A stretch of DNA of 64,000 bases from Ascaphus truei (lineage: Eukaryota; Chordata; Amphibia; Anura; Ascaphidae), in the NCBI GenBank assembly GCA_036426205.1, contig WSYH01000265.1, positions 62,001-126,000 of the forward strand, given 5' to 3'. This document shows, one piece after another, positions 22,223 to 33,904 of this stretch. Every line of letters begins with the position of its first letter. The stretch's first letter is position 1. Position numbers and translations under genes: made by a program. The notes below the pieces were generated by a model, which did no database searches, had not been told where the DNA came from, and saw only the letters and a list, made by a program, of their open reading frames with translations.

Positions 22223-24190
22223 ATGATCATTTGCATGTCTTACAGGTCTCCCTTTTCCCCTACCCCAAAGAACAACTCCTTTTTTAGGGGAGACAAGCCA
22301 ATCAGGCCCTACCCCAAGAGGAAAACAAGGAGGGGGAAGGGCAGACTATCTCAGGGACAGGGAAAGATGGGCCTATCAGGAACAGAACCAGACAAGGGGG
22401 AGACCCAGAAAGAATCGGAGATACAGATAATCAACCTCTCATCTAAAGCTCTCAACGCCAATCACATTAGTCTATTATCAAAAGGCTTATCATACTGCCC
22501 AACTAACCAACTTGACATTTTTGATACCATTAAGGATGTGAATCTGTTTTGCCGTAAGTTGAACTTACATAAGTTTTTTAAGAAACGCAGACTATGGCAA
22601 AACAGAAACACACCAATGGAGCACATGAACACACAGGACTGTACAAATATGGAAAACTTGGAAGGTCTTCTAGAAGAGAGTAATAGACCCCAAGGTGAAG
22701 GTCCATTCACCAAACTCAAAAACAAATCCATGTTTGTACCACCACCAGACACATGTGCCAATGTAGACGTGTTTTGCCAATTAGTTACCAAAGAGCTGGA
22801 GTCCATTAAGATAAGGAAGGGTACACAAAATCTTACATTCCTTGAAAGAGAGGCCCTCCATGATTTAGAAACTGATCCCTCAATAGTCCTGAAACCATCT
22901 GACAAAGGGGGGAATGTCGTACTACTCAATACAACAGACTATGAAAGTGAATGTAAACGGATTTTATCCGACCGTGACTGCTATAGGGTACTAACTAGTA
23001 ACCCTACGACTAAGTTCATGCAAGAACTAATGAACATACTTACAGAAGCTTTAACGAATAAACTCATCTCCAAGCAGGAGTATGACTTTATGCTGGTTAA
23101 AAAGCCGCAGGTAGCCACCTTCTATAGCCTTCCAAAGATCCATAAAGGCAAGATCCCTCCCCCAGGAAGACCAATTGTCTCAGGGATTGATAATATCACG
23201 TCCCATGTTAGTGTATACCTGGACACTTTCCTACGCCAATACGTCACGTGTTTACCCTCCTACGTCAAAGATACTAAAGATGTCCTTCTGAGAATAGAAA
23301 ATGTAATTTTGGAACAACACACTATTCTAGTAGGACTTGACGTTGAGGCTCTGTACTCGAGCATCCCTCATGAACTAGGGATCACTGCGGTTGAGCATTT
23401 CCTCCAAGCACGAGGGCACTCTGACATTCCACATAACGCCCTGGTGCTAAACCTATTAAGATATACTCTGACCCATAATTTTTTCCTCTTTGACCACCTC
23501 CTTTACCACCAGGTACAGGGCACAGCTATGGGTACGACCTGTGCACCCACATATGCCAACCTGTACCTGGGATGGTGGGAAGAGACCGCTGTCTTCCTTG
23601 AGGAATTTGAGAGATATACCCAACACGTCGTATTATGGGTCAGATATATCGATGACATTCTCCTCTTCTGGAATGGTACCAGGGCGTTACTGGTGGAATT
23701 TATTGCACACCTAAATAATAATGCTTTCAACCTCAAACTCACATATCAGTCCAGTAAGCAACAATTAGACTTTTTGGACATCACCATTAGTAAGACTGAG
23801 ACTGGGAGCCTGGAGACTAACATCTTCAGGAAACCAACATCTACCAACTCATTACTTATGGCTACAAGCCATCACCCCAGGCATATTGTTGATAATATTC
23901 CCGTTGGTCAGTTTTTGCGGTTGAGACGGAATTGCTCCTCCCTAGAGGAATTCAAATTGCAATCCGTAGACATGACAAGGAGGTTTAGGGAAAGGGGCTA
24001 CTCCAACAAGGTCATTAAAAAAGCCCACTACAGGGCACTAACGACAGTTAGAACTGAACTTCTTGTACAAAGACAAAAGCAAAATGAGGACAATACCATA
24101 CGCTTTTTGGCAAATACAGCAGCCAATGGCAGGAAGTTAGAAACATCTTTAATCGGTTCTGGCATATCCTTCTGGAAGACGCTGATCTGA
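22223..24190 (+). pseudogene. Penelope-like element reverse transcriptase
   Basis: The 655-codon frame is a PLE RT, related to telomerase RT rather than LINE RTs. Visible motifs: KPSDKGGNVV near 22890, FYSLPKIHKG near 23120, GRPIVSGI near 23168, GLDVEALYSSIP near 23335, GTAMGTTCAPTYANLYLG near 23520, YIDD near 23646 and LDFLDITI near 23768. The basic N-terminus (PKRKTRRGKGR) precedes the RT. The frame loses register near 24105-24122: the original continuation (QWQEVRNIFNRFWH) is in another frame, and this frame runs on to a stop at 24190. The domain itself is otherwise uninterrupted, so decay is slight. The start is uncertain because the element's 5' part is not delimited. Confidence 0.92.
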
Positions 24191-24756
24191 AGAAGATACT
24201 ACCAGGAAGACCAAGCATGGGCTGTAGGCGCAGCAGAAACGTCAAGGATCGGCTCGTACGCAGCCATTTTCAAACGATCCCTAAAAAAACATGGTTAGGA
24301 GAGAAACCAAAAGGTTTTTATAAGTGTACGAGATGCAAGGCCTGTCCCTACATGCAGAACATTAAATCATATACAAATAACAACTGCACAACATCTTACC
24401 AGATCAATGACTTTATGAATTGTGATACCAGTGGTGTTATATATCTCATGACATGTAGCTGTGGAAAGAGGTATGTGGGGAAGACCCACAGACCCTTCAA
24501 AGTACGGGTATTAGAACACCTGGGTAACGTAAGGAATCTTACGGATACCCCCATTGCTAGACACGTTGCCGAGCATCATCAGGGTAACCCCAAAACAATG
24601 ATGTTCTCTGCAATTGAACATGTTCCTCCAAGACCGAGAGGAGGCGACTGGGATAAAATCCTCCTCCAACATGAATGTCGATGGATTTATCTCCTTCAGA
24701 CACAGGCCCCCTCGGGACTTAACGAGGGTTTCATGTATTCCTCATTTCTACGCTAG
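24106..24756 (+). pseudogene. PLE linker and GIY-YIG endonuclease (frameshifted from RT)
   Basis: In the frame one base away from the RT, the protein reads QWQEVRNIFNRFWHILLE, then a cysteine-rich linker (YKCTRCKACPYM near 24320) and a GIY-YIG nuclease. Nuclease motifs are SGVIYLMTC near 24430 and KRYVGKTHRPFKVRVLEHL near 24470, followed by HVAEHH near 24570. The C-x2-C linker resembles the Neptune-type PLEs, but clade assignment needs a tree. The stop is at 24754-24756. The nuclease domain itself is open throughout. Confidence 0.9.
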
Positions 24757-26440
24757 TGTTAATGTTAAGCAAGGACACTACACATCCCCTTGCTTACTTA
24801 CCTTTTCAAGAGACACCACTATTATGGCATCCAGTTCATCAATGTAGCCCTCACCCTCACGATAGAAAGTCAATACGTATATACACCTACATGCTAGTAT
24901 AGTGAGCTACATTTATATACATCTATGCCATTGCTTTACTTAACATATAGTTGAATAATGAGACATCTTTTTGGGATCATGGTATACAGCATGTAAAGAA
25001 AGTCTAGATCCGTATTGACCTTAGGGGCGGATCACCTAAGTGGGCGCACACTCCTACACCTCTACTACTGTACGCGTTTATCTACCTTTTGCAAGAGTAA
25101 CCTACGTTTACAATGGCATTCAGTATATTTATGTAGTCCTCACTCCCACGTTAGTGAGATATATACATCTATACGCCAGTATGTACTATAGAGGGCTATA
25201 CCCATATGCCACTGTTTACTTACCCTATTTACACTTGATAAATGAGATAGCCTTATCATTACACAAGTCCTCTTACCTACCTTTTTGAGTCTCCCACCAG
25301 CCACATAAAGTTATCTGGTACTGCACTTACCACAATGAGTGCACCACAGTATCAGGACACCTGTGCATAAGGATAACCCACAGTACACTGAATGTGCAAA
25401 CCTTTACTAAAGTTACGAATATTAGAAGTCCTGAACGATTCGTTTTTTGACTTAACCCGGTCTGACAGGGTCATTTACGCTATGTTTCTATGCTAATATT
25501 ACCAGTTATAATAGGGACCAATAGGAACACAGATCCCCCTATATATACCAGTCACCTAGACGGAAGGGCAGACTCCTCCCCCTGATGAAGCGCGTCATCC
25601 GCGCGAAACACGTGTCGGGTGTTTGCTGACGTCATGACGGCGACGTCACTGTAGGAGCGACTGCAAAGACACTCTCAGCCATCTGAAACGGGTTGTATTC
25701 CTTTATTCTCCTGGTATAGGCTAGCCGGTTTTCAGCTCCCTGAAGCTGGGACTTATTATACCTCACCCCTTGTGGGCTTTGGCAATTCGCCAACCACGGG
25801 CTTTGTTGCGGCTGTAACGGCAGCCATCTGTGTTTAAGGAGTTTCTAGCTTTGTGAGCTAACTTGGCAGAGGTGTGAATTGCGAGACGGATATGCCATTA
25901 CCCTCTTGGGGTCTGTGATTATACTGTCGCATATAGGACTGCATTATCCACAGTATATATATCCTTGGTTTACCCTACACGTAGCACATAGTGCTGATAT
26001 TTACCAACCTAGGAATACTCTGTCACTTACCCATTCCCAGCCAATCACACAGACTGCAGTACTCCAGCTACACACGCTATAGGGTCCACACCCTGGTTAT
26101 TGCAACACAGTTCTAGGAGTATATACACCAGTAGGAATACCACTCCTATATACCCAGACTCAGTGGCTATATGTGTCCCTAAGTTTGCAGGAGCCTATGG
26201 GGTGCACCCTGCAATTATAAAGGTTTAATAGTACTATAAGCACCTCCATTAGGACTCCATTCGCTCCTTTTAGGGGTCCAGTTCATACCCATTTTTATCT
26301 ATTTGAGTGTCTATTATTGAATTATGTAATAAAACTTTTTTATTTTTTGCGCCGCTTTCGCCTTTTCGTTTCTGGTATGGGGGATATTTTACCCTACTAC
26401 TTCTGAAACATTTACATACAGTTTAGAGTGCAGTTATAGG
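24757..26440 (+). other. PLE 3' region with hammerhead and A-rich end
   Basis: No protein frame is supported. Bases 24760-25300 have diverged ACCTACxT-rich repeats. A hammerhead motif is at 25577-25620. At 26326-26350 an AATAAAAC and T-rich run is followed by GCGCCGCTTTCGCC, similar to PLE ends. The downstream limit near 26440 is a guess. Confidence 0.45.
25577..25620 (+). ncRNA. Hammerhead ribozyme motif of PLE
   Basis: CTGATGA is at 25582-25588 and GAAA at 25605-25608. Between them GCGCG (25590-25594) pairs with CGCGC (25600-25604) to form stem II with a 5-nt loop. A very short, partly self-complementary stem III (CACGTG) precedes GTC, and CCC before the core can pair with GGG after it (stem I). 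One extra A at 25589 separates CTGATGA from stem II, which may weaken it. Hammerheads with tiny stem III are known from PLE pseudo-LTRs. Confidence 0.65.
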
Positions 26441-26475
26441 GGTACTTCTTGAACTTCTCTGTTCAAATCCTGTTT

Positions 26476-26580
26476 GCATGTCTTAGACAGGTCTGCAACC
26501 CTGTCTTTCCCCATTATCGCCCAGCATACAACGCTTCCACTGCAGCAAGGGATTCTGGGAAATGACATGCAAATGAGCAC
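26476..26580 (-). repeat. Interspersed repeat family R3, copy 2 (inverted)
   Basis: Reverse complement of 20935-21066: GTCTTAGACAGGTCTGCAAC then GCAAGGGATTCTGGGAAATG. The two copies flank the PLE region in opposite orientation. Confidence 0.65.
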
Positions 26581-26679
26581 TCAGTGCCACCTTTTGTCTC
26601 AAGCTCGTATTACACAAGCAAATCCTCAAGCCAATGCATGCTGTTTTAAACACAGCTTTTAGACAGAGGCTGGGATGAT

Positions 26680-26750
26680 GTGTATATATGTGTGTGTATA
26701 TATGTGTGTATATATATATATATATATGTGTGTGTACATATGTGTGTGTG

Positions 26751-26795
<45 letters not shown>

Positions 26796-26806
26796 GTGTA
26801 TATATG

Positions 26807-26871
<65 letters not shown>

Positions 26872-26905
26872 GTGTGTATATATGTGTGTGTGTGTGTGTC
26901 TGAGA
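26680..26905. repeat. (TG)n/(TATA) microsatellite
   Basis: Long TGTG runs broken by TATATA. Apparent cysteine/valine and histidine/threonine frames on both strands are artefacts of the repeat. Confidence 0.95.
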
Positions 26906-27465
26906 GAGAGAGTGTGAGTCTGAGAGTGAGAGTGGGTCTGAGGGTCTGAGAGTGGGTCTGAGTCTGAGAGTGGGTCTGGGTCTGAGAGTGGGTCTGAGTC
27001 TGAGAGTGGGTCTGAGACTGAGAGTGGGTCTGAGTCTGAGAGTGGGTCTGAGTCTGAGAGTGGGTCTGAGTCTGAGAGTGGGTCTGAGAGTCTGAGAGTG
27101 GGTCTGAGAGTGGGTCTGAGTCTGAGAGTGGGTCTGAGAGTGGGTCTGAGAGTGAGTGGGTCTGAGAGTGAGTGTGTCTGAGAGTGAGTCTGAGAGTCTG
27201 AGAATGCGTCTGAGAGTCTGAGAGTGAGTCTGAGAGTGGGTCTGAGAGAGTGAGTGGGTCTGAGAGTGAGTGGGTCTGAGAGTGAGTGGGTCTAAGAGTG
27301 AGTGGGTCTGAGAGTGAGTGCATCTGAGAGTGAGTCTGAGAGTTTGAGAGTGAGTCTGAGACTGGGTCTGAAAGTGGGTCTGAGAGTGAGAGTGGGTCTG
27401 AGAGTGAGAGTCTGAGAGTGGGTCTGAGTCTAAGAGTCTGAGAGTGAGTGGGTCTGAGTCTGATT
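26900..27465. repeat. TCTGAG/AGTGGG minisatellite
   Basis: About 560 bp of shuffled 6-bp blocks TCTGAG, AGTGGG and AGTGAG, most often as 12- or 18-bp higher-order units. It is bounded on both sides by (TG)n. Confidence 0.92.
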
Positions 27466-27477
27466 TCCCTCCCCCTG

Positions 27478-27479
<2 letters not shown>

Positions 27480-27546
<67 letters not shown>

Positions 27547-27572
27547 TGTGTGTGTGTGTGTGTGTACGTGTG
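27480..27572. repeat. (TG)n microsatellite
   Basis: About 40 TG units interrupted by two TACG steps. Confidence 0.95.
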
Positions 27573-27660
27573 TAGACACCAACCCACAGTCAGTCATAGT
27601 CACCCACCACCCAAGAGTCAGTCAGTCACCCAATGAGAAGCAGTTTCAGTCATCACAATA

Positions 27661-27789
27661 GTGGTGAGTTAATTAAATGTTTCACCAAATATAGCAGGCT
27701 AATTTTTAAGTTGATAATTTTGTATGGCCCTCGAATGATTTTATAAATATCAAAATGGCCCTTGGCAGAAAAAATGTTCCCCACCCCTG
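27661..27789 (-). mobile_element. hAT-like terminus (right end)
   Basis: The segment ends GTTCCCCACCCCTG at 27789, the inverse of the terminus at 19079, and continues inward as CTTGGCAGAAAAAATG and GGCTAATTTTTAAGTTG, a pattern seen in widespread vertebrate hAT non-autonomous elements. The 8 bp outside it (GTCTATAG) differ from those outside 19079 (CTTTACAT), so the two ends are not one insertion. Confidence 0.6.
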
Positions 27790-28250
27790 GTCTATAGTGT
27801 CTCATATTGAACACAAGCACAGGAGACACTACACATCCTCCACACACTACTAATGTGACATAGGATTATTCACCTTGATAATCTGTTAACACTCACAGAA
27901 ACATTTTATTTTATTTGTTGCAGTCTAGACAGGTTCATTTGTTACCATCCCCAGCTCTAGACCACACCCCTCATTGTACAGAGAATCAATGTATGCTTAA
28001 TTGAATTGAATTATATTTTATAAAATAGTTTTCATTGTATTTGGATGCCTTATTTTAAACATTGGTATAATAAAATTGTTTACTACTGATGTGCGCCGTG
28101 TTGGGAATTCTTTTTCTCTTTGGTACCCCTGTGTACCCCTGCTGAACATTTTATTTTGACTACATTTGACTGAAGTCATGGGTCTCCGGAGCTGAGCCGC
28201 ATTCATTTCTACTCCTGAGCCCCTCGGCTTCAAGCATAGGTGATTAAATT
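27790..28250. other. Unannotated; foldback-family motif at 28187-28242
   Basis: GTCTCCGGAGCTGAGCCGCA followed by CCTGAGCCCCTCGGCTTCA is a short copy of the inner arm of the 8330-8995 palindrome. The remainder is AT-rich without features. Confidence 0.45.
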
Positions 28251-28252
28251 AA

Positions 28253-28550
28253 TATTACAGGTCAGCTTCATTACCTTAGTGGGTAATGACTTAGGTAATG
28301 AAGGGGTTAAATAGAAGTGCATGCTTCGTGGGTTATAGAGGGGGTGGATGAACCTTGTAGTTGCCCCAGGGTGGGTGGATAGTCCACCCTGAGTGGTATT
28401 AACCCCTCTCTTAACTTAGAGATTATAACTTGTAAAGAAATGAAGGGGTTAACCCACCTCTCACTCGGCATATACACCCACCCTCGGGCAATTACAAGCT
28501 TCACCCACCCAGGAATGGTCAAAAGCCCCATTATACAGATCAGCATAATA
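28253..28550. repeat. Foldback element with GGGGTTAA motifs
   Basis: Bases 28338-28382 pair with 28474-28514 (for example TTGTAGTTGCCCCAGGGTGG against CCACCCTCGGGCAATTACAA). GGGGTTAA and TTAACCCC flank the centre. A diverged partial copy is recognisable at 29095-29235. Confidence 0.7.
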
Positions 28551-29479
28551 GTGCATTAGCACATTGACAATAGAAGCAGGGGTGTCGTTCCGTGCAAGGG
28601 ATGTCACTGTAAATAGTCCCTCTTGCAGCCGTTAGTCAAGGGGGGGTTCCACACATCCCCTATAAAAATGAGCTCCCAAACAAGAAAAACAAGTGACAGG
28701 CAGGCGCACTGAGGTATAATAAACACTTTATTACTTACAGAGGGGAATAATACAGCAATAGACAACCACGGTCTACTGATAGGGAAGGATTCAAAACAAA
28801 ACAGAAGTGTTAAAATAACTGGTTAGCCACCTGTACAAACGGGGGATGGGAACAGGTAAATACTAAATCACTATGTACTACAGAGGGGGTCCGGACCGAT
28901 CTGGGTACATACCCTGTGGGAGGAAGGGAAGTGAAGTGTAGGGACCTGCTCCCTCCGACTGCAAAACTCCAAGAGGGAAAGCACATACAGTAGACAATAA
29001 ACCATTAGCTAACAAGCATTTATTAAATAAAACTTGTACTTACCCCTGCCTCATCCCGCTCTTCAGTGTCACCCAACATTTTTTACATGAATACCTTGTG
29101 CTCACTAATCACTTAATTACCTTTGCAGTTATTAACCAATATGGTAATGAAGGTGTTAACCCCCACAGTAAACAGCCAAGAGGCATATACACACTCCCCG
29201 GTGCATATACCCACATCATCAACCCCTTTTACCCCCAACCCCCTCCCCCCCCACACACACACACACAAATGGAAAAAAGCATTATAACTAAATATGCCAA
29301 GTTGTGGTTTATGGTATTTTAGTTTAATTATATTAATATACACATTTACATAAAATAAATATTACAATACCTTACAAATCTACACTATCCAATAAAGCCA
29401 GTGATTGTCACTGTGGTTACATATGCCCTCAATGGGGGCACAGATTATCCCATTGACAAACAATGGGCAACCTACTACA
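28551..29479. other. Unannotated; partial foldback copy at 29095-29235
   Basis: The 29095-29235 part shares TAATGAAGGTGTTAACCCC and the ATACCCAC spacing with the preceding foldback. Bases 29240-29270 are C- and CA-rich. No gene seen. Confidence 0.4.
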
Positions 29480-29770
29480 GTACCTACACCCTCTACCCGC
29501 AACAGCCCACCACACTCCCACTACCTACACCCTTTACCCGCAACACCCCACCACACTCCCACTACCTACACCCTCTACCCGCAACACCCCACCACACTCC
29601 CACTACCTACACCCACTACCCGCAACACCCCACCACACTCCCACTACCTACACCCTCTACCCGCAACCCACACTAGAACCTACACCCTCTACACGCAACC
29701 CCTGCCCCTACTACTTACACCCTCTTCCCGCAACCCCCCTACTACCTGCACCCTCTACCCGCAACCCCCC
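29480..29770. repeat. 41-bp minisatellite
   Basis: About seven units, the first four close to 41 bp, containing ACTCCCACTACCTACACCCT and TACCCGCAACACC; later units are shorter and diverged. Frames rich in threonine and proline here are artefacts. Confidence 0.88.
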
Positions 29771-30160
29771 CCCACTAATTATGAAAGCTAACAATCTATT
29801 CCTTCTCCTGTTATCGATCAGGAAATGCAGCCTTCCCAGGTTAAATTAAATGGCTGCCTTGCTGTTTCAATCAATCGTTCAGTCATTGTAACTCAGGAGA
29901 AACAATGTATCCTTAGATTGCTAAAGTCAAAGATTTATTTTGTTAAGATTGCAGCTCAAACTGCTAGCACTATTGGCTAATAATTATCAGTAACCAAGAA
30001 TTGATACTAAAATCTTGCACTGCTGGGAACGTGACATAAAGCTTGATATAAAAATCAAAGGATAATTGTTTTAAAAATCATTAAAAAAATTGCTTTGTTC
30101 AATGTAAAATACATTAAAGGTACTAAGTATTATTTCATAATACACAACTGATGTTTTTTT
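29771..30160. other. Unannotated AT-rich sequence
   Basis: No frame or repeat recognised. Confidence 0.5.
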
Positions 30161-30588
30161 AACACACACATGTAGGATATTGCTTGAATTGCTCATTTTC
30201 TTCACAGCTGAGATAGCTACTTAAATTAAAGCAGGCCAAGTTAACACTTTCTTCCTGGTTGAGATTTTGAGATAGATGGGTTGTCCGAGCTACAGATGAG
30301 GAGACAAAGAAGAATGGCTATTTTGGAGAGAGTAAGGAGGGAGAGGAGATAGAGAGGGGAGAGTGAGAGGAGAGAGAGAGAGAGGAGAGAGAGAGAAGAG
30401 AGACCAAAGGCTTGGCAGGGTGGGTGATATTGGTCTGGCCACGGTTGTACCGCCACCGAACAACCTTGGAGGGCCTGACTGAGCAGGAGATCATCAGTCG
30501 CTATACTGTAGATTGAGTTCAGCGGCTATCTTGGAGCTCCATGCAGACTTAAAGCTGCAGTTCAAGCAATATCCTACGTGTGTTTTTT
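30161..30588. mobile_element. MITE with ~28-bp terminal inverted repeats
   Basis: The ends 30161-30192 and 30557-30588 are inverted copies (GTAGGATATTGCTTGAA against TTCAAGCAATATCCTAC). The interior has a (GA)n tract at 30350-30405 and no ORF. The T/A-rich edges prevent a confident target-site duplication, so the superfamily is left open. Confidence 0.7.
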
Positions 30589-31040
30589 TTTTATAAATCA
30601 GTTCGGAACTATGAGAAAATACTTGTAGCATTTAAAAAAATAAAAAAATAAAAAATAAACAATTTTAAAGACATGTTAAATTTATTCTAATGTAACAAGC
30701 ATTGTTGTTTCAATAGCAACCATTTACAAAGTCACATTCCCTTCACTTTCTGAAACAGCATCACCTTTTTGAGCCCTGCCCTCTCCAGCAGTGAACCAAT
30801 AAAGTGCCTGCTTGGTCCCATGATCTTCCTCACAGAACATTGGCTGTCAGTGCAGCAGAAGATTACCTAAGATGTATTTAGTGAACCCCAGCCGAATTTT
30901 AGGAGAACGGATCGATCAGAAACTTAGCTAATCACTTGCCAGTGTGTGGATTGTATTGATGCACATATTGAATTTAAAAAAAAGTCCCTCGCCATTTTAC
31001 AAGGCTCAGCTCATTATATTTTCTTCCTTCTGCATCTTTT
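30589..31040. other. Unannotated; upstream of Harbinger fragment
   Basis: Contains an A-rich tract at 30630-30665. The end of this stretch, TGCATCTTTTCAG at 31032-31044, looks like an intron 3' end. Confidence 0.4.
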
Positions 31041-31044
31041 CAGA

Positions 31045-31507
31045 CAACTGTGGGAATAGTAGGTGGGGTATCGAAGCCATCATTCTCGTGAGCCATTAGC
31101 CAGTTTCTATCTGCAATGAACCGACGCGCTAGGAATTATATACATTTTCCTAGTGAGCAGACAGAGTAGCAGGAACTCAGAACTTTTATAACATACCCAA
31201 TGTGATGGGTGCAGTAGATTGCACACATGTTGCGCTGATCCCACCACTTGAAAGGGAGGAGGGGTCCCGTAATAGGAAATACTATCACTCCCTTAATGTG
31301 CAGGTCGTATGTGATGCACACATGGAAATTGTGAGTGTTTTAACCCCATATCCTGATTCCTGTCACGATACCTATATACTGCGTCAATCGTCAGTCTTCC
31401 GTGCATTTGAGGCAGGGAGATTTGGCGCAGGATGGCTGGTGCATGAGTACATTGAACAGGACAAATTCCAAGAATGTCACTTTTGTTTCGTGTATATATT
31501 GTTTTAG
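31045..31507 (+). pseudogene. PIF/Harbinger transposase fragment
   Basis: After an acceptor-like TTTTCAG the frame reads TTVGIVGGVSKPSFS with two stops, then after a shift continues GAVDCTHVALIPP, RKYYHSLNVQVVCDAHMEI and SCHDTYILRQSSVF. These are the first Asp-containing block and surrounding blocks of a HARBI1-like DDE transposase. The C-terminal part, including the last catalytic acid, is absent after about 31480. An exon boundary at 31044/31045 would fit the intron-containing Harbinger genes of frogs. It is dead. Confidence 0.82.
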
Positions 31508-31574
31508 CGACTATACTTATAATATGTCTGGTATACATTTACTTCACCATTATCAAAGTTAAACCCAACATATA

Positions 31575-31964
31575 CTGCACCGACACACTTTATTCGAGCA
31601 AATACCCTGTATGTACCTGGCAGATACCTGGAATGCGCCGCTCCTCACCTCTGACAGCCCCGTTGCATTTGCCTTCCCAGCTGGGTTCATGCCTGGCTGA
31701 CGGCGGCTGATCTGTTAAATGATAATGATTAGGATTTAATAGGCTGCAATGCTTCGCGTGTCTAATGGCATAAATTCATGAATTGTAATGCAGTATATAT
31801 ATATATACTGTGCAGTATTGCAGCCAGCGGGAATAAAATGCTTCAATCCCTGCCTGGAAAATAACCCAATGCACTCGGGCAGAAAACAGTCACAAACCTC
31901 AATACACCCGGGTATACCCGAATTCGTGGGACTAGCCGAGCTCGAATAAAGTGTGTCGCCAGTG
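31575..31964. mobile_element. TA-target MITE, copy 1
   Basis: 390 bp with inverted ends (CGACACACTTTATTCGAG at the left, CTCGAATAAAGTGTGTCG at the right), flanked by TA at 31573-31574 and 31965-31966. It is about 95% identical to 54705-55101. No ORF. The TA duplication and CACTG-like tip suggest Tc1/mariner mobilisation. Confidence 0.88.
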
Positions 31965-33904
31965 TATTACACATGTGAAGCAGCTGACTGTTTTAATTAA
32001 CCAATCATCCCCGAAAAACAGGCCACCTGTTCGTTCTCACCATGACAATTACCTCCCACCCCTTTTTCTGATGTGTGCATGAGAGGGGTGAAGGGTGTGC
32101 ATGTACACAAGGGACATTACTGTCCTTTTTGTTCCATATTAGTTATATTCATGATATTGACTAACAAAAATTATTTCTATTGTGTTCATATTATACAAAA
32201 GTTACGTCATATACTGTAAAACATTGTACACTATATCTATTTAGAATATTCTTGACTACTATAACTTATGCTCAATGCTTTGGATAGGTAGGTATATTGT
32301 TAGTGTTAATGAATGAATGTGCAAATCTTCTTTTCCTTTACAATACAAAATGCAGGACATGAGATAGAGCATGCGGGAGGTTGGAGGGGATGAGTTCAAG
32401 ATGATTTAAGATGATTGGAGACATCGTGGAAGAGAGGAGGCAAAGAGGGAGTAGCGAAAGGTGTCTCATTGATGTGTTTTATCATTTAGATTAATTTGTT
32501 TATGTCAGGGTGTTAATAATTGTAACAAAATGTAACTGCCGTTGTTTAAAAAAATGTTGATCTTGACTTAGTATTGTTCTATGTCATTTTATATGTAAAC
32601 AAATTCAAAATGTGTTACTTTCAGTTTAATATTTATAGGATACTGTATATTGTGCTGTATTTTGTCATCATAAATTAATTTGAAGATGTAAAAAAAGTCA
32701 ATGTGTGAGAAATATTATAACTTGTGAATATTATTTACATAACAATTGTGTTTTGTCTCATCAGTAAACGCTACACTTAACTCCAGTTTTGCATGTACAT
32801 CAGTAACGTAATGACAAATGTTTTCACTTGGTTCATAAATTTCAGCGTCAAAATACAACTAATCATTTTTTTTGCTCTGTGTTAGACACAATGGCAATAA
32901 ATATTGGTAACAAACGTGTATAATTTGCAGCTAAGATGCAGCAAGCTTATATTAAACAGCATAACACAGTTTTAGATTCCACTGTTAATATTTGTCACAT
33001 AGAGCAGAGGAGGGAGTGAGGTCTTCTCTAGGCATCAGGGAAAGCCACATAATGTGAGAACTGACCTTGCCCAGTAATATTTGTTGCGGGGTAGACTTTT
33101 CAGCTTCATAGACGTAACGTGGGGGAGGGGGGATGGATTTGTCTATTTTATGCATCCATCTAATTGTAATGGGTTTCCCCCCCCCCCCAAATCGCAGATT
33201 GGCCCCTCTAGGGAAATACTACTCTGGTTACACATGGCTATAGTGTGGTGCACCTGCTGGCTTACAGGACTCCTGAGTCTCCCGCTTGATGGTATTAAGG
33301 GGAATAGCATCCGGACTGGCTTGTGAGGTAATGTTGAGTCATACTCACTCATGGTACAGCGCCTCCATCTCTTCCAGATCCCCAGCGTAGCAGGGAGGAG
33401 TCTCTGAAAGAGAATCTCTATGTGCACCTTCTTCCCAAGTGACTCCACACACAGGACAGAAGCGATATCTTTCTTTGGCATCCTTTATTAACAGCAGACA
33501 TGGACAGCCACCCATCATAGTGGCTTGGTTGTCTAGCCACTCATTCTCAGATTGCCAACTCAAAGGAAGTCCCTGACCTTACAATCCCAGGCAAGGGCCC
33601 CGAAAGCAGGTCTACTCCCTAATGAAGTAGGAGGTATAGTCTTCCACACCACTCCCTAGAGGGAGAGCCACAAACACTGCCAGAGCCCTGACAGGTTGCT
33701 GGATAGACTCACCTCACTCAGATGGTGAGGCACACACACTAAATTCAGGAAGTGCTGCATATTATATCGATTCAGTAGGCACCACCCCTGTGTCACTGTT
33801 AGTGGACACAGAGTCTGATGTCACTTCCTTCATTGAATCATATACATCACGGGAGGTGAGGGCAAACCCCATGATTACACCTGGCAAACCTGCCCTTTTA
33901 ACAG
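31965..33904. other. Unannotated intergenic sequence
   Basis: AT-rich to about 33080; more GC-balanced afterwards. A C-run at 33177-33189. No gene or terminus recognised. Confidence 0.45.

Noticed and set aside
26646..27587. 313-codon histidine/threonine/serine-rich minus-strand frame
   Set aside because: It is entirely simple repeat; any frame of (TG)n and TCTGAG units stays open.
19079..27789. One 8.7-kb hAT element bounded by CAGGGGTGGGGAAC ends
   Set aside because: The 8-bp flanks differ (CTTTACAT against GTCTATAG), the sequences inside the two ends are unrelated, and no hAT transposase lies between them.
26680..29770. CRISPR-like array
   Set aside because: The repeats are contiguous minisatellite units without unique spacers, in a eukaryotic setting.
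29401..29849. Three overlapping threonine/proline-rich frames
   Set aside because: All derive from the 41-bp minisatellite.
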